DNA of 64,000 nt from Lysinibacillus telephonicus (GCF_003966145.1 NZ_RXNR01000017.1:1-64000); one strand, 5' to 3'. Numbered from the stretch's first letter, positions 7,935-19,846 are shown. Program-made: numbers and translations. The notes: generated by a model not told the origin, from the letters alone.

Positions 7935-8005
7935 TCCCACATATATGCTAGAGAATATGGCTCTAGTGTCTCTACCCGACACCGTAAATGTTGGACTATG
8001 CGGGA
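7935..8005 (+). ncRNA. Guanine riboswitch (purine aptamer)
   Basis: The sequence carries the invariant purine-aptamer core: ATATGG, CTACC, CCGTAAATG and GACTATG. The P1 arms are TCCCACATA / TATGCGGGA, P2 is CTAGAG / CTCTAG and P3 is around CCGACAC / GTTGG. The specificity base in GACTATG is C, so the ligand is guanine or hypoxanthine rather than adenine. It lies in the purE leader and controls the terminator at 8079. Confidence 0.95.
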
Positions 8006-8078
8006 AAGCAACTTTTGGCATGTGAAAGGTGTGTGAGTACGTACTTATGCGATTCACAACATTTTCTTACATAAAAAT

Positions 8079-8137
8079 GTCCTCAAGTATTCTGCTTTCT
8101 TCGCAATAGAGAAAGTGGATTATTTGAGGACTTTTTT
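8079..8137 (+). terminator. Riboswitch-controlled terminator in the purE leader
   Basis: GTCCTCAA (8079-8086) pairs with TTGAGGAC (8124-8131), with further pairing in between (TTTCT / AGAAA), followed by six T. It lies 74 bases after the aptamer and 73 before purE. An intermediate dyad (TGTGAA 8021 / TTCACA 8053) may take part in the switch. Confidence 0.88.
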
Positions 8138-8210
8138 ATGTGAATAGATTAGGAAATATAAGGTTCAATAAATTTACATCAAAACGTAAATGTTTGAAGG
8201 AGAGAAATAA

Positions 8211-8699
8211 ATGAATCCAAAAATTGGTGTGATCATGGGAAGTTCAAGTGACTGGGAAACGATGAAATTTGCATGTGATATTTTAGATGAACTGCAAGTG
8301 CCGTATGAAAGACAAGTCGTTTCTGCACATCGTACGCCAGATCTTATGTTTGAATATGCGGAATCAGCACGTTCAAGAGGAATAGAAGTTATTATTGCAG
8401 GTGCAGGTGGAGCAGCTCATCTTCCAGGAATGGTTGCAGCTAAAACAACATTACCTGTAATTGGTGTGCCGGTTCAGTCAAAAGCATTAAATGGATTGGA
8501 TTCATTATTATCAATCGTACAAATGCCTGGTGGTGTACCTGTAGCAACAGTGGCAATCGGCAAGGCTGGTGCAACAAATGCAGGTTTACTAGCGGCTCAA
8601 ATTCTATCAATTAGTGATAGTGAACTAGCTAATAAGCTTGAAGAACGTCGAGAAATGATAAAGCAACAAGTGTTAGAAAGTACAGGTGACCTACTGTGA
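8211..8699 (+). CDS. purE: N5-carboxyaminoimidazole ribonucleotide mutase PurE
   Basis: This is a 162-residue class I PurE. GSSSDW (residues 10-15), SAHRTP (about 43-48) and [10 protein letters not shown] form the substrate pocket, and the length is normal. It moves the carboxylate from N5 of N5-CAIR to C4 to give CAIR. It is the first gene of the purine operon, with ribosome binding site GAAGGAGAG and ATG at 8211. It overlaps purK by 4 bases. Confidence 0.97.
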   Translation: MNPKIGVIMGSSSDWETMKFACDILDELQVPYERQVVSAHRTPDLMFEYAESARSRGIEVIIAGAGGAAHLPGMVAAKTTLPVIGVPVQSKALNGLDSLLSIVQMPGGVPVATVAIGKAGATNAGLLAAQILSISDSELANKLEERREMIKQQVLESTGDLL

Positions 8700-9820
8700 C
8701 AAAAGTGATTTATCCTGGCCAAACGATTGGCATTATTGGCGGGGGGCAATTAGGTCGTATGATGGCCCTTGCTGCTAAAGAAGCTGGTTATAAAATTGCA
8801 GTACTTGAACCGTCTATGGACTCTCCATGCGGCCAAGTAGCAGACATAAGAATTGTAGCTCCTTATAATGATGACGCTGCATTAGAAGAATTAGCAGAAG
8901 TCAGCGATGTCATTACTTATGAGTTTGAAAATATAGATTATGAAGGTTTAAAGAGATTAACAGAGAAAGCTTACGTTCCACAAGGTGCGGAGCTAGTACG
9001 CATAACACAAAACCGTGTGACAGAAAAATCCGCGATTGAGAGCAGCGGCTGTCCAGTTGCTCCATATATAGTGGCTAATAATTATGAAGAATTAGTGAAT
9101 CAGATTGAGAAAATTGGGTATCCATGTATTGTGAAAACAGCACGTGGTGGATATGATGGTAAGGGTCAACAACAATTAAATTCAAAAGAAGACTTGCCTC
9201 TTGCACAAAAGCTTTTGGAGCATTTTCAATGTGTTGCTGAAGGGTTTGTCCCATTTGAAAAGGAAATTTCCGTCATTGTTCAGCGTAATGGAAATGGTCA
9301 AAGCTATTGTCTTCCGGTTGGAGAAAATATTCATGTTCATCACATTTTACACGAAACGATTGTACCAGCCCGTATATCTGTTGAAACATATAACAAAGCG
9401 ATAGAAGCTGCTAAAAAAATTGCAGATTATTTACAGCTTGTTGGTACGTTAGCAGTTGAAATGTTTGTGTTAAAAGATGGACAGATTATTATTAATGAAC
9501 TAGCACCAAGACCACATAATTCTGGCCATTACTCTATTGAAGCTTGTAATGTATCACAATTTGCCCAGCATATACGTGCTGTTTGTGGTTGGCCGCTTCG
9601 CAAACCAAAACTATGGGCGCCATCGATTATGGTGAATTTGTTAGGGCAGCATGTCGTGCCATTAACAAACTCCATCACAAAATATCCTGATTGGTCAGTT
9701 CATCTTTATGGCAAAGCTGAAGCAAAAGTGAATCGTAAAATGGGTCACGTAACAGTAATGACGGAAAATATCGAGGAAACATTAGAACAAATAAAAAATT
9801 CCGGCATTTGGTCGGAATAA
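8696..9820 (+). CDS. purK: N5-carboxyaminoimidazole ribonucleotide synthase PurK
   Basis: The protein has 374 residues and starts at GTG overlapping the purE stop. The pre-ATP-grasp domain has [11 protein letters not shown]. The ATP-grasp core includes [12 protein letters not shown] and ends with the metal-binding [12 protein letters not shown]. It converts AIR, ATP and bicarbonate to N5-CAIR, the substrate of PurE, so the pair replaces a class II PurE. Confidence 0.97.
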   Translation: MTKVIYPGQTIGIIGGGQLGRMMALAAKEAGYKIAVLEPSMDSPCGQVADIRIVAPYNDDAALEELAEVSDVITYEFENIDYEGLKRLTEKAYVPQGAELVRITQNRVTEKSAIESSGCPVAPYIVANNYEELVNQIEKIGYPCIVKTARGGYDGKGQQQLNSKEDLPLAQKLLEHFQCVAEGFVPFEKEISVIVQRNGNGQSYCLPVGENIHVHHILHETIVPARISVETYNKAIEAAKKIADYLQLVGTLAVEMFVLKDGQIIINELAPRPHNSGHYSIEACNVSQFAQHIRAVCGWPLRKPKLWAPSIMVNLLGQHVVPLTNSITKYPDWSVHLYGKAEAKVNRKMGHVTVMTENIEETLEQIKNSGIWSE

Positions 9821-9834
9821 AAGGAGAAGGAAAC

Positions 9835-11130
9835 ATGATTGAACGTTACACACGTCCTGAAATGGGCGCAATTTGGACAGAAGAAAACAAATTTAAAGCT
9901 TGGTTAGAAGTTGAAATTTTAGCTTGTGAAGCTTGGGCTGAACTTGGTGAAATTCCAAAAGAAGACGTAGCATTACTTCGCCAAAACGCTTCATTCGATA
10001 TTAACCGCATTTATGAAATCGAACAGGAAACTCGCCACGATGTAGTAGCATTTACTCGTGCGGTATCTGAAACTTTAGGCGAGGAACGCAAATGGGTTCA
10101 TTACGGCTTAACATCAACTGACGTGGTAGACACAGCATTATCTTATTTAATCAAACAAGCAAACACGATTTTACGCAAAGATATTGTGAATTTCATCGAT
10201 ATTTTAACTGAAAAAGCGAAAGAACATAAATATACAGTAATGATGGGACGTACGCACGGTGTTCACGCTGAACCGACAACTTTCGGTTTGAAATTGGCAC
10301 TATGGCGTGAAGAGATGAAGCGTAACTTAGAACGTTTCGATACGGCAGCAAAAGTAATCGAAACTGGGAAAATTTCAGGTGCGGTAGGAACTTACGCTAA
10401 TATCGATCCATTCGTTGAACAATATGTTTGTGAAAAATTAGGACTAGCAGCAGCTCCAATCTCTACACAAACTTTACAACGTGACCGTCATGCACAATAT
10501 TTCTCAACATTAGCATTAATCGCAACTTCAATTGAAAAATTTGCGACTGAAGTACGTGGTCTTCAAAAATCAGAAACTCGTGAAGTAGAAGAAGCCTTCG
10601 GTAAAGGTCAAAAAGGGTCTTCCGCTATGCCGCACAAACGTAATCCAATCGGTTCTGAGAACATGACTGGCATGGCACGATTAATCCGTGGATACATGTT
10701 AACGGCTTATGAAAACGTATCTTTATGGCATGAGCGTGATATTTCACATTCATCAGCAGAACGTGTCATTATTCCAGATGCAACAATAGCACTAAACTAC
10801 ATGTTAAACCGTTTCGGTAATATTGTGAAAAACCTAACAATATTCCCTGAGAATATGAAACGTAATATGGACCGTACTTTCGGTTTAATTTACTCACAAC
10901 GTATTTTACTTGCGTTAATTGATAAAGGGCTGGCTCGTGAAGATGCTTACGATACAGTGCAGCCATTAACTGCTCGCGCTTGGGATGAACAAATTCAATT
11001 CCGTCCATTAGTAGAAGCGAATGAAAAAATCACTTCTTTATTAACTAAAGAAGAAATCGATGATTGCTTCGACTACAACTATCACATTAAAAATGTGGAT
11101 ATGATTTTTGAACGTCTTGGATTGAACTAA
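9835..11130 (+). CDS. purB: Adenylosuccinate lyase PurB
   Basis: The protein has 431 residues from ATG 9835, chosen over an upstream in-frame codon because of AAGGAGAAGG 8 bases before it. The fumarase/aspartase-superfamily signature [10 protein letters not shown] is present, as are TSTDVVDTA and [14 protein letters not shown]. It acts twice: SAICAR to AICAR and adenylosuccinate to AMP. A perfect 15-bp hairpin separates it from purC. Confidence 0.97.
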   Translation: MIERYTRPEMGAIWTEENKFKAWLEVEILACEAWAELGEIPKEDVALLRQNASFDINRIYEIEQETRHDVVAFTRAVSETLGEERKWVHYGLTSTDVVDTALSYLIKQANTILRKDIVNFIDILTEKAKEHKYTVMMGRTHGVHAEPTTFGLKLALWREEMKRNLERFDTAAKVIETGKISGAVGTYANIDPFVEQYVCEKLGLAAAPISTQTLQRDRHAQYFSTLALIATSIEKFATEVRGLQKSETREVEEAFGKGQKGSSAMPHKRNPIGSENMTGMARLIRGYMLTAYENVSLWHERDISHSSAERVIIPDATIALNYMLNRFGNIVKNLTIFPENMKRNMDRTFGLIYSQRILLALIDKGLAREDAYDTVQPLTARAWDEQIQFRPLVEANEKITSLLTKEEIDDCFDYNYHIKNVDMIFERLGLN

Positions 11131-11146
11131 TTTAAATTCTAATAAA

Positions 11147-11184
11147 CATTCATCTCTCATCTAAATGGTGATGAGAGATGAATG
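11147..11184 (+). promoter_or_regulatory. Perfect intercistronic hairpin purB-purC
   Basis: Fifteen bases at 11147-11161 (CATTCATCTCTCATC) pair perfectly with 11170-11184 around an 8-base loop. No T run follows, so this is not a normal terminator. An RNA-processing or stability element inside the operon mRNA is the likeliest reading. Confidence 0.7.
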
Positions 11185-11207
11185 CAAATTAATTGGAGGC
11201 TCACGTC

Positions 11208-11918
11208 ATGAATAAAGGTCAGCTTTTATATGAAGGAAAAGCAAAACGTTTATATGCAACAGAACAAGAAGATATTTTGTTCGTTGAATATAAAAATAGT
11301 GCTACTGCATTTAATGGTGAGAAAAAAGCAGAAATTGAAGGAAAAGGCGTTCTTAACAATCGCATTACAACTTTAATTTTTGAAAAATTAAGAGAATATG
11401 GAATTGACTCACACTTTGTAGAAAGAATTTCAGAGCATGAACAACTTGTTCGTAAAGTAGACATTATTCCGATCGAAGTGGTTGTCCGCAACATTGCTGC
11501 TGGTAGTCTTGCGAAACGACTTGGGGTTGAAGAGGGGACTCCTTTAAAACGTACAATTGTAGAATTTTACTATAAAGATGATGCTCTTGGTGATCCATTC
11601 ATCAATAACGATCATATCGACATTTTAGGCATTGCAACAAAAGAGGAAGTTCAATCTTTATATGAACTTGGTTTAAAGGTTAATAATGTACTTCAACCAA
11701 TCTTTGAAGAAGTTGGAGTTATATTAGTAGACTTTAAGCTTGAATTTGGACGAGATAAAAATGGCAATATATTACTTGCTGATGAAATCTCACCTGACAC
11801 TTGCCGCCTATGGGATGCAGAAACAAAACAAAAGCTAGATAAAGACGTGTTTCGTCGTGATTTAGGAAGTTTAACGCAAAGCTATGAAATCATTCTTGCT
11901 AGACTTGGAGGAAAATAG
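11208..11918 (+). CDS. purC: SAICAR synthase PurC
   Basis: The protein has 236 residues. The ATG at 11208 lies 8 bases after GGAGG, so it is preferred to the upstream in-frame ATG at 11193. It contains YEGKAKRLY at the N terminus, the family motif EVVVRNIAAGS and DEISPDTCRLWD. It joins CAIR and aspartate with ATP. PurS follows after 2 bases. Confidence 0.97.
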   Translation: MNKGQLLYEGKAKRLYATEQEDILFVEYKNSATAFNGEKKAEIEGKGVLNNRITTLIFEKLREYGIDSHFVERISEHEQLVRKVDIIPIEVVVRNIAAGSLAKRLGVEEGTPLKRTIVEFYYKDDALGDPFINNDHIDILGIATKEEVQSLYELGLKVNNVLQPIFEEVGVILVDFKLEFGRDKNGNILLADEISPDTCRLWDAETKQKLDKDVFRRDLGSLTQSYEIILARLGGK

Positions 11919-11920
11919 AA

Positions 11921-12169
11921 ATGACTAAAGTTAAAATTTACGTTACATTACGCGAAAGTGTGTTAGATCCTCAAGGTTCTGCTGTACAGGAATCTTTGGC
12001 GAAAATTGGCTATAACGAAGTAAGTGATGTACGTATTGGTAAATATTTAGAGCTTCAAATCGGAGAAACAGAACGAGATATCGATACGTTAGTGAAAGAA
12101 ATGTGTGAAAAACTTCTTACAAACACAGTGATTGAAGACTATCGTTACGAAGTCGAGGAGGCTAACTAA
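11921..12169 (+). CDS. purS: FGAM synthase subunit PurS
   Basis: This is an 82-residue protein of typical PurS size ([18 protein letters not shown] ... [10 protein letters not shown]). It bridges PurQ and the short PurL in the Gram-positive three-part FGAM synthase. It is two bases downstream of purC and two upstream of purQ. Confidence 0.96.
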   Translation: MTKVKIYVTLRESVLDPQGSAVQESLAKIGYNEVSDVRIGKYLELQIGETERDIDTLVKEMCEKLLTNTVIEDYRYEVEEAN

Positions 12170-12171
12170 TT

Positions 12172-12852
12172 ATGAAATTCGCAGTACTCGTTTTCCCTGG
12201 GTCAAACTGTGACATCGATATGTATCATGCAATTAAGGATGAGCTAGGCGAAGAAGTTGAATACGTTTGGCATGATGCAACTGATTTAAGTGAATTCGAT
12301 GGCATTTTAGTTCCTGGTGGTTTCTCTTATGGTGACTATTTACGTTGTGGTGCAATGGCTAACCAATCGAACGTAATGGCTGAAGTAAAAAAAGCTGCTG
12401 AAGCGGGAAAACCAGTTTTAGGCGTATGTAATGGATTCCAAATTTTAACGGAAGCAGGACTACTTCCAGGTGCCTTATTAAGAAATAAAAACTTAAAATT
12501 CATGTGCCGTACAGTTCAATTAAAAGTAGAAAATAATAATACTATTTTTACAAGCCAATATGAACAGGGGCAAATTATTAATATTCCAATCGCTCATGGT
12601 GAAGGTAACTATTTCTGTGACGAAGAAACATTAACTGCTTTAAAAGAAAACAATCAAATTGTTTTTACTTATTCAGGTGAAAATCCAAATGGCAGTCTTG
12701 AAGACATTGCAGGGATTGTTAATGAACGCGGAAATGTACTAGGCATGATGCCGCATCCAGAACGTGCAGTGGATGCATTGCTCGGCAGCAGCGATGGACT
12801 TGCACTATTTAAATCAATTGTAAAACAGTGGAGGGAATCACATGTCAGCTAA
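12172..12852 (+). CDS. purQ: FGAM synthase glutaminase subunit PurQ
   Basis: The protein has 226 residues and a class I glutamine amidotransferase fold: nucleophile Cys in GVCNGFQ (about residue 86) and the His/Glu pair in MPHPERA near the C terminus. It supplies ammonia to PurL through PurS. Its last 11 bases overlap purL. Confidence 0.97.
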   Translation: MKFAVLVFPGSNCDIDMYHAIKDELGEEVEYVWHDATDLSEFDGILVPGGFSYGDYLRCGAMANQSNVMAEVKKAAEAGKPVLGVCNGFQILTEAGLLPGALLRNKNLKFMCRTVQLKVENNNTIFTSQYEQGQIINIPIAHGEGNYFCDEETLTALKENNQIVFTYSGENPNGSLEDIAGIVNERGNVLGMMPHPERAVDALLGSSDGLALFKSIVKQWRESHVS

Positions 12853-15070
12853 GAACGAACCAACAGCACAGCAAATTAAAGAACAAAAACTTTATGCTGG
12901 AATGGGAATGTCAGATGAAGAATTTGCGATGGTGGAAAAGATCTTAGGTCGTCTTCCAAACTGGACTGAATCAGGGTTGTTCTCTGTAATGTGGTCAGAA
13001 CACTGTTCCTATAAAAATTCCAAGCCTGTATTACGTAAATTCCCTACAAAAGGTCCTCAGGTTCTTCAAGGTCCGGGTGAAGGGGCTGGGATTGTAGATA
13101 TCGGTGATAAACAAGCAGTAGTATTCAAAATGGAGTCGCATAACCATCCATCTGCTATTGAGCCTTATCAAGGTGCAGCAACTGGGGTAGGTGGAATTAT
13201 TCGCGACGTTTTCTCAATGGGTGCTCGTCCAATTGCGATGTTAAACTCTCTTCGCTTTGGAGAGCTGCAAACAGAGCGCGGTAAATATTTATTTGAAGAA
13301 GTTGTTGCAGGTATCGCCGGCTATGGAAACTGCATTGGTATTCCAACAGTAGGGGGAGAAATTCAATTTGACCCTTGTTATGAAGGAAACCCACTTGTTA
13401 ACGCCATGTGTGTCGGCTTAATCGATCATAAGGATATTCAACGTGGTATTGCAGCAGGTGTCGGCAATACAGTGATGTACGTTGGTGCTAAAACAGGTCG
13501 TGACGGGATTCACGGAGCAACATTCGCCTCCGAAGAACTGTCAGAAGCTTCTGAAGAAAAACGTCCAGCAGTTCAAGTAGGGGATCCATTTATGGAGAAA
13601 CTTTTACTTGAAGCTTGTTTAGAAGTTGTAAAATCTGATGCACTTGTCGGCATTCAAGATATGGGGGCTGCAGGACTTACATCATCTTCAGCAGAAATGG
13701 CATCAAAAGCGGGTTCTGGTGTAGAAATGAACTTAGACTTAGTACCTCAACGCGAAACAGGTATGACAGCTTACGAAATGATGTTATCTGAGTCACAAGA
13801 ACGTATGCTGCTTGTTGTAAAAAAAGGGCGTGAAGATGAAATTAAAGCAATCTTCGATAAATATGGCCTAGATGCAGTAGCTATTGGTCGCGTAACAGAC
13901 GATAAAATGCTTCGTTTGCTACACAAAGGTGAAGTAGTTGCAGAGGTTCCTGCTGATGCACTAGCAGAAGATGCTCCTGTTTACCATAAACCATCAAAAG
14001 AGCCTGCTTATTTCGCAGAGTTCCAAGCGGTTGAAAATAGTGAACCGGAAGTTGCAGATTTAAAAGAAACTTTAAAATTATTACTGCAAGCGCCAACTGT
14101 TGCTTCAAAAGAATGGGTATATGATCAATACGATTACCAAGTTCGTACAAATACTGTTGTAGCTCCAGGTTCTGATGCAGCTGTATTACGTGTACGCGGT
14201 ACAAATAAAGGTCTTGCAATGACAACTGACTGTAATTCACGTTATATATATTTAGACCCTGAGACAGGCGGGAAAATCGCAGTAGCAGAAGCAGCTCGCA
14301 ACATCGTGGCATCTGGCGGACAGCCTCTTGCTATTACAGACTGCTTAAACTTCGGTAACCCAGAAAAACCAGAGATTTTCTGGCAAATTGAAAAATCAGC
14401 TGACGGTATCGCGGCTGCATGTACTGCATTAAATTCACCAGTTATCGGTGGCAACGTATCACTTTACAATGAACGTTCGGGTGAAGCGGTATATCCAACA
14501 CCGACAATTGGGATGGTTGGTTTAGTAGAAGACTTAACACATGTGACAACACAACAATTAAAACAAGCTGGAGACATCGTTTATTTAGTCGGTGATACAG
14601 CAAATGAGTTCGGTGGCTCTGAACTTCAAAAATTAGTGTATGGAAAAATCTTTGGTAAAGCTCCTCACATCGATTTAGAAGTTGAGGCGTCTCGTCAAAC
14701 TGCAATCTTAACTGCAATTCGTAAAGGGCTTATTCAATCGGCGCATGACGTTTCAGAAGGCGGGGTAGCCGTTGCACTTGCTGAAAAAACTTTTGCTGCT
14801 GAAGGCTTAGGTGTATTTGTAACTCTTGATGGCTCGGCTGTCACAGTGTTATTCAGCGAATCTCAATCTCGTTTTATCATTACGGTTAAAGAAGAAAATG
14901 CTGCTGCATTTGAAGAAATCGTATCAGATGCGAAGAAAATCGGTATTGTAACAGATGATGGAAAAATCACAATCAACGGTAATACTGGCATTCTTGTAGA
15001 AGGTACAGTGGAGGAATTCCGTTCTGCTTGGAAAGGAGCAATCCCATGCTTGGTGAAATCAGAGGCTTAA
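12842..15070 (+). CDS. purL: FGAM synthase large subunit PurL (short form)
   Basis: The protein has 742 residues, the short PurL that works with separate PurS and PurQ. Motifs include [10 protein letters not shown] near residue 50, [31 protein letters not shown] and the second-half nucleotide site SAHDVSEGG. It uses ATP to turn FGAR into FGAM. The gene overlaps purF by 25 bases. Confidence 0.97.
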   Translation: MSAKNEPTAQQIKEQKLYAGMGMSDEEFAMVEKILGRLPNWTESGLFSVMWSEHCSYKNSKPVLRKFPTKGPQVLQGPGEGAGIVDIGDKQAVVFKMESHNHPSAIEPYQGAATGVGGIIRDVFSMGARPIAMLNSLRFGELQTERGKYLFEEVVAGIAGYGNCIGIPTVGGEIQFDPCYEGNPLVNAMCVGLIDHKDIQRGIAAGVGNTVMYVGAKTGRDGIHGATFASEELSEASEEKRPAVQVGDPFMEKLLLEACLEVVKSDALVGIQDMGAAGLTSSSAEMASKAGSGVEMNLDLVPQRETGMTAYEMMLSESQERMLLVVKKGREDEIKAIFDKYGLDAVAIGRVTDDKMLRLLHKGEVVAEVPADALAEDAPVYHKPSKEPAYFAEFQAVENSEPEVADLKETLKLLLQAPTVASKEWVYDQYDYQVRTNTVVAPGSDAAVLRVRGTNKGLAMTTDCNSRYIYLDPETGGKIAVAEAARNIVASGGQPLAITDCLNFGNPEKPEIFWQIEKSADGIAAACTALNSPVIGGNVSLYNERSGEAVYPTPTIGMVGLVEDLTHVTTQQLKQAGDIVYLVGDTANEFGGSELQKLVYGKIFGKAPHIDLEVEASRQTAILTAIRKGLIQSAHDVSEGGVAVALAEKTFAAEGLGVFVTLDGSAVTVLFSESQSRFIITVKEENAAAFEEIVSDAKKIGIVTDDGKITINGNTGILVEGTVEEFRSAWKGAIPCLVKSEA

Positions 15071-16470
15071 ATGAAGAATGCGGAGTTTTTGGAATATGGG
15101 GGCATTCTGAATCAGCACAATTAAGCTACTATGGTCTTCATGCACTTCAACATCGTGGTCAAGAAGGAGCTGGTATCGTCGTAACAGACGGTGAAGCTTT
15201 GCGCGCGGTTAAAGGCGAAGGACTAGTTAATGATGTTTTTAGTGAAGAAAATTTAAAATCTGCAAAAGGTCAAGCAGCAATCGCTCATGTTCGCTATACA
15301 ACAGCTGGTGGAGGCGGAATTGAAAACGTACAACCGTTGCTTTTCCGTTCTTCGACTGGCAGTATGGCAATTGCTCATAATGGAAATTTAGTAAATGCCA
15401 ATCATTTAAAACAGCATTTAGAACGTTCGGGGAGCATTTTTCATTCTTCTTCCGATACAGAGGTAGTTGTACATTTAATTAAGAAAAGTAAAAAGCCTGG
15501 TTTCCGTGCTCAAGTGAAAGAAGCTCTTTCATTACTAAAAGGCGCCTTTTCATTTTTAATACTTACAAAGGATTGTATCATGGTTGCGCGTGACCGCAAC
15601 GGGTTGCGTCCTTTATCTCTCGGCAAGCTAGATGATGCTTGGGTTGTTGCTTCTGAAACTTGTGCATTTGATTTAATCGGTGCAGAATTTGTCCGTGAAG
15701 TTGAACCTGGTGAACTATTAATCATTTCAGATAAAGGTATTGAAGAAGATCGATTTGTAGAAATGGAACAACGTGCAATGTGTGCAATGGAGTATGTTTA
15801 TTTTGCGCGTCCTGATTCTAATATCGACCAAATTAATATCCATATGACTCGTAAACGTATGGGGAAAAGACTTGCACAAGAGTGTGCTTGGCTGGAAGCA
15901 GATGTAGTAACAGGAGTTCCAGACTCATCTATTTCAGCGGCGATTGGTTTTGCTGAGGAAAGCGGCATCCCATATGAACTTGGACTGATTAAAAACCGAT
16001 ACACAGGCCGTACATTCATTCAACCTACACAAGAGCTTCGTGAACGCGGTGTTAAGATGAAGCTTTCACCGGTTGTTCAAGTTGTAAAGGGAAAGCGCGT
16101 TGTCATGGTAGATGATTCAATCGTACGCGGAACGACATCTAAACGTATCGTAAACATGTTAAAAGAAGCAGGAGCAACTGAGGTGCATGTAGTAATTTCA
16201 TCGCCGCCAATGAAAAATCCTTGCTTCTATGGAATTGATACATCTACACATGAAGAATTAATTGCTTCAAGTAAAAATGTGGAAGAAATTTGTGAAGCAA
16301 TCGGTGCAGATTCATTGACCTTCCTTTCAGTTGAGGGCTTAGTAGAAGCAACGGCCCGTCCATTTGATGATGAAAATCGCGGTCTTTGCATGGCTTGTTT
16401 TACTGGCGATTATCCTACAGAAATTTTCTCAGATACAGTCTTACCACATGAAAAAGAAGTAGTTAGATAA
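15046..16470 (+). CDS. purF: Amidophosphoribosyltransferase PurF
   Basis: The protein has 474 residues. ATG 15046 is chosen because AAAGGAG precedes it and because it gives the 11-residue propeptide ([11 protein letters not shown]) before the N-terminal nucleophile Cys12 in CGVFGIWG, as in B. subtilis PurF. The PRPP loop is [13 protein letters not shown]. Cysteines in [14 protein letters not shown] and GLCMACF are the expected ligands of the oxygen-labile 4Fe-4S cluster. It catalyses the first committed step. Confidence 0.97.
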   Translation: MLGEIRGLNEECGVFGIWGHSESAQLSYYGLHALQHRGQEGAGIVVTDGEALRAVKGEGLVNDVFSEENLKSAKGQAAIAHVRYTTAGGGGIENVQPLLFRSSTGSMAIAHNGNLVNANHLKQHLERSGSIFHSSSDTEVVVHLIKKSKKPGFRAQVKEALSLLKGAFSFLILTKDCIMVARDRNGLRPLSLGKLDDAWVVASETCAFDLIGAEFVREVEPGELLIISDKGIEEDRFVEMEQRAMCAMEYVYFARPDSNIDQINIHMTRKRMGKRLAQECAWLEADVVTGVPDSSISAAIGFAEESGIPYELGLIKNRYTGRTFIQPTQELRERGVKMKLSPVVQVVKGKRVVMVDDSIVRGTTSKRIVNMLKEAGATEVHVVISSPPMKNPCFYGIDTSTHEELIASSKNVEEICEAIGADSLTFLSVEGLVEATARPFDDENRGLCMACFTGDYPTEIFSDTVLPHEKEVVR

Positions 16471-16495
16471 GACTTAATAACACAATCTTATCTTC

Positions 16496-16567
16496 CGCCT
16501 CCGACGTAGTCATATAATTTCTGTCGTAATTTATGACCGAAATAAAGACACAGTTTCGTCGGGGGCG
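16496..16567 (+). repeat. Structured insert in the purF-purM spacer
   Basis: CGCCTCCGACG (16496-16506) pairs with CGTCGGGGGCG (16557-16567) over 11 bp with one G-U pair. Inside, GTCATA (16509-16514) faces TATGAC. It is GC-rich in an AT-rich context, ends 29 bases before the purM start, and has no T run. It may be a dispersed palindromic repeat or an RNA-processing site. Confidence 0.6.
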
Positions 16568-16596
16568 CAATTGATTATCTAAGGAGGATATTAAAA

Positions 16597-17652
16597 TTGT
16601 CAAAAGCATATGAGCAAGCAGGCGTAAATATAGAAGCTGGATACGAAGCAGTAAAACGTATGAAATCACATGTTGAACGTACAAATCGTTTGGGTGTGAT
16701 GGGGACGTTTGGCGGCTTCGGAGGCATGTTTGACTTGTCCTCTTTAAACTTAAAAGAGCCTGTTCTAATTTCAGGTACAGATGGTGTTGGGACAAAATTA
16801 AAACTTGCATTTATGGTTGATAAACACGATACAATTGGTGTGGATTGTGTTGCAATGTGTGTAAACGATATCGTTGCACAGGGTGCAGAACCGTTATATT
16901 TTCTAGATTATGTTGCTCTTGGCAAAGCTGAGCCTGCGAAAATCGAGCAAATTGTAAAAGGGGTAGCAGATGGCTGCGTACAAGCTGGTGCTGCATTAAT
17001 CGGTGGAGAAACAGCAGAAATGCCAGGACTTTATGATGAAGATGAGTATGATCTAGCTGGTTTTGCCGTTGGTGCTGTAGAAAAATCAAATGTTGTAACT
17101 GGTGAAAAGATTGTTGAAGGTGATGTTCTTATTGGTCTTTCGTCCAGCGGTGTACATTCAAATGGCTATTCTTTAGTTCGTAAAATCGTATTTGCAGATA
17201 ACAGTTTAGCTGTAGATGAAGTTGTAGAAGGTTATGAAGATCTTGGTCCGATAGGGGAAGCTCTTCTTACACCGACAAAAATTTATGCAAAGCCTGTCCT
17301 TGAAATGCTCAAACAAGCAGAAATTCATGGGATGGCACACGTTACCGGCGGAGGTTTTTATGAAAATCTGCCACGTATGATGCCAGCAGGTTCAGCTACT
17401 GAAATTGACTTAGGATCTTGGCCGGTTCTTCGCATCTTTGAATTTTTAAAAGATAAAGGAGAGCTTGCTGACAAAGATTTATATAATGTGTTCAATATGG
17501 GAATTGGCTATGTACTTTCTGTACCTGCATCTGAAGCTGACAAAGTAATTGGGATTGCTGAAAAAAATGGTGAAAAAGCATACAAAATAGGTCGTGTAGT
17601 AAAAGGTGAAGGTGTAATATTTAATGGTGAACATGACGGGAGTTTAAAGTAA
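16597..17652 (+). CDS. purM: AIR synthase PurM
   Basis: The protein has 351 residues. The TTG start at 16597 is supported by AAGGAGG 11 bases upstream and the conserved N terminus [21 protein letters not shown]-binding and family motifs [28 protein letters not shown] and [11 protein letters not shown] are present. It closes the imidazole ring of FGAM. Its stop overlaps the purN start (TAATG). Confidence 0.96.
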   Translation: MSKAYEQAGVNIEAGYEAVKRMKSHVERTNRLGVMGTFGGFGGMFDLSSLNLKEPVLISGTDGVGTKLKLAFMVDKHDTIGVDCVAMCVNDIVAQGAEPLYFLDYVALGKAEPAKIEQIVKGVADGCVQAGAALIGGETAEMPGLYDEDEYDLAGFAVGAVEKSNVVTGEKIVEGDVLIGLSSSGVHSNGYSLVRKIVFADNSLAVDEVVEGYEDLGPIGEALLTPTKIYAKPVLEMLKQAEIHGMAHVTGGGFYENLPRMMPAGSATEIDLGSWPVLRIFEFLKDKGELADKDLYNVFNMGIGYVLSVPASEADKVIGIAEKNGEKAYKIGRVVKGEGVIFNGEHDGSLK

Positions 17653-18218
17653 TGACAACGAAAATCGCTGTGTTTGCTTCAGGAAGCGGAAGCAACTTCC
17701 AAGCAATTCAAGAGGCAATCTTGAATGGTAAATTAAATGCTGTAATTGAGCTCGTCGTAACAGACAAACCAAATGCATTTGTTATAAAACGGGCTGAAAA
17801 CTTTAATATTCCAGTGTTTACATTTACACCTAAATCTTATGAATCAAAAGCGGCATATGAGCAAGAGATTGTGAATGTTTTACTAGAAAAAGAGGTTGAA
17901 TGGATTGTTCTCGCGGGGTATATGCGTTTAATTGGGGGAACATTACTTTCAGCTTTTGCTAATCGAATTGTTAACATTCATCCCTCGCTTTTACCATCAT
18001 TTCCAGGTAAGGATGCCATTGGACAAGCAATGGATCACGGAGTGAAAATTACAGGAGTAACAGTTCATTTTGTTGATGAAGGTATGGATACGGGGACAAT
18101 TTTGGCTCAAGCCGCGGTTGAAGTAGTTGACGGAAATAGGGCAGCAACAGAAGAACGTATTCATATGATCGAACATGAACTTTATACAAAGACATTATCA
18201 CGATTATTTGAAAAATAG
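17652..18218 (+). CDS. purN: GAR transformylase PurN
   Basis: The protein has 188 residues. The conserved ASGSGSNFQAI phosphate loop, the catalytic NIHPSLLPSFPG segment and HFVDEGMDTGTI are visible. It formylates GAR with 10-formyl-THF. It is translationally coupled to purM. Confidence 0.96.
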   Translation: MTTKIAVFASGSGSNFQAIQEAILNGKLNAVIELVVTDKPNAFVIKRAENFNIPVFTFTPKSYESKAAYEQEIVNVLLEKEVEWIVLAGYMRLIGGTLLSAFANRIVNIHPSLLPSFPGKDAIGQAMDHGVKITGVTVHFVDEGMDTGTILAQAAVEVVDGNRAATEERIHMIEHELYTKTLSRLFEK

Positions 18219-18278
18219 ATATGGATGAAGAACATTTTAGGAGTATTCATTCTAATTAGTATATTGGAGGTCTTTTTC

Positions 18279-19805
18279 GTGACGAAACGTGCACTTATTA
18301 GTGTTTCAAACAAAGAAGGTATTTTAGAATTTGCAAAGGAATTAGCAGCATTAGATTATGAAATTTTATCGACAGGCGGTACGAAAAAAATGTTGCAAGA
18401 CAACAATGTTCCTGTAACAGCTGTTGATGAAGTAACAAAATTTCCTGAAATTCTTGATGGACGTGTAAAAACATTGAATCCAATGATTCATGGAGGTCTT
18501 TTAGGAAAGTTTGACGATCCTTCACATCAAGCTCAAATGAATGAGCATGGCATTGAGCCAATTGAAATTGTTTGTGTAAATCTTTATCCGTTTGTAGAAA
18601 CAATTTCAAAACCAAATGTAACATGGGATGATGCAATCGAAAACATCGATATCGGCGGTCCAACTATGCTGCGTTCTGCTGCCAAAAACCATCAGTATGT
18701 AACGGTTATTGTCGATTCTAACGATTATTGCCAAGTTCTCGAAGAATTAAAAGCACAGGGTTCAACTACAATTGAAACACGTCGTCGTCTCGCTGCAAAA
18801 GTATTCCGACATACAGCGGCATATGATTCTTACATTTCAAATTATCTAACAGAAGAAGAGTTCCCTGAGAATTTAACGATGACATATGAGCTAAAACAAA
18901 CTTTACGTTACGGTGAAAATCCACATCAAAAAGCTGCATTCTATCAAAAACGTTTAGGTTCAGATTTCTCATTGGCATTTGCAACTCAATTGCATGGGAA
19001 AGAATTATCTTACAACAATATTCAAGATGGCAATGCTGCACTTCAAATCGTGAAAGAATTTGACATGCCAGCTGCCGTTGCAGTAAAGCATATGAATCCG
19101 TGTGGGGTAGGAACTGGTGCTGGCATCGAAGAAGCATTCGATAAAGCTTACGAAGCAGATCCGACTTCTATTTTTGGCGGCATTATTGCCTTAAATCGCG
19201 AAGTAGACTTAGCTACTGCTAAAAAATTAAGTGATATTTTCTTAGAAATTATTATTGCACCTTCTTTCACTGAGGAAGCATTAGAAATTTTAACGAAAAA
19301 GAAAAATATTCGTTTAATGACAATCAACTTCTCACAAGAAAAACAAGATCAATTTAAAATGGTTTCAGTTGAAGGTGGTCTTTTAGTTCAAGAAGATGAT
19401 AAATTTGGCTTTGCTGATGCTGACATTAAAGTGGCAACTGATCGTGAACCAACAGAAGAAGAATGGAAAGCATTGAAGCTTGGCTGGGCAGTAGTAAAAC
19501 ATGTAAAATCAAATGCGATTGTTGTAACTGATACACAAATGACTTTAGGTGTCGGCGCAGGTCAAATGAACCGTGTTGGGGCAGCTAAAATTGCATTAGA
19601 ACAAGCTGGAGAAAAAGCAAAAGGTGCTGTGCTTGCATCGGATGCATTCTTCCCAATGAGTGATACTGTAGAAACTGCAGCAGCAGCTGGCATCACAGCA
19701 ATTATTCAGCCAGGCGGATCCATAAAAGACCAAGATTCAATTGATAAAGCAAATGAGTATGGTATTGCTATGGTATTTACAGGTGTGCGTCATTTTAAAC
19801 ATTAA
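18279..19805 (+). CDS. purH: Bifunctional AICAR transformylase / IMP cyclohydrolase PurH
   Basis: The protein has 508 residues from GTG 18279, which has TGGAGG 8 bases upstream. The upstream in-frame extension would add an unlikely hydrophobic leader. The cyclohydrolase domain starts [13 protein letters not shown] and contains STGGT. The transformylase domain contains [11 protein letters not shown] and the C-terminal [19 protein letters not shown]. It makes the last two steps to IMP. Confidence 0.96.
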   Translation: MTKRALISVSNKEGILEFAKELAALDYEILSTGGTKKMLQDNNVPVTAVDEVTKFPEILDGRVKTLNPMIHGGLLGKFDDPSHQAQMNEHGIEPIEIVCVNLYPFVETISKPNVTWDDAIENIDIGGPTMLRSAAKNHQYVTVIVDSNDYCQVLEELKAQGSTTIETRRRLAAKVFRHTAAYDSYISNYLTEEEFPENLTMTYELKQTLRYGENPHQKAAFYQKRLGSDFSLAFATQLHGKELSYNNIQDGNAALQIVKEFDMPAAVAVKHMNPCGVGTGAGIEEAFDKAYEADPTSIFGGIIALNREVDLATAKKLSDIFLEIIIAPSFTEEALEILTKKKNIRLMTINFSQEKQDQFKMVSVEGGLLVQEDDKFGFADADIKVATDREPTEEEWKALKLGWAVVKHVKSNAIVVTDTQMTLGVGAGQMNRVGAAKIALEQAGEKAKGAVLASDAFFPMSDTVETAAAAGITAIIQPGGSIKDQDSIDKANEYGIAMVFTGVRHFKH

Positions 19806-19846
19806 TCTTAATATTAAGTTTACATTTTCACATATGTGCAGGAAAT

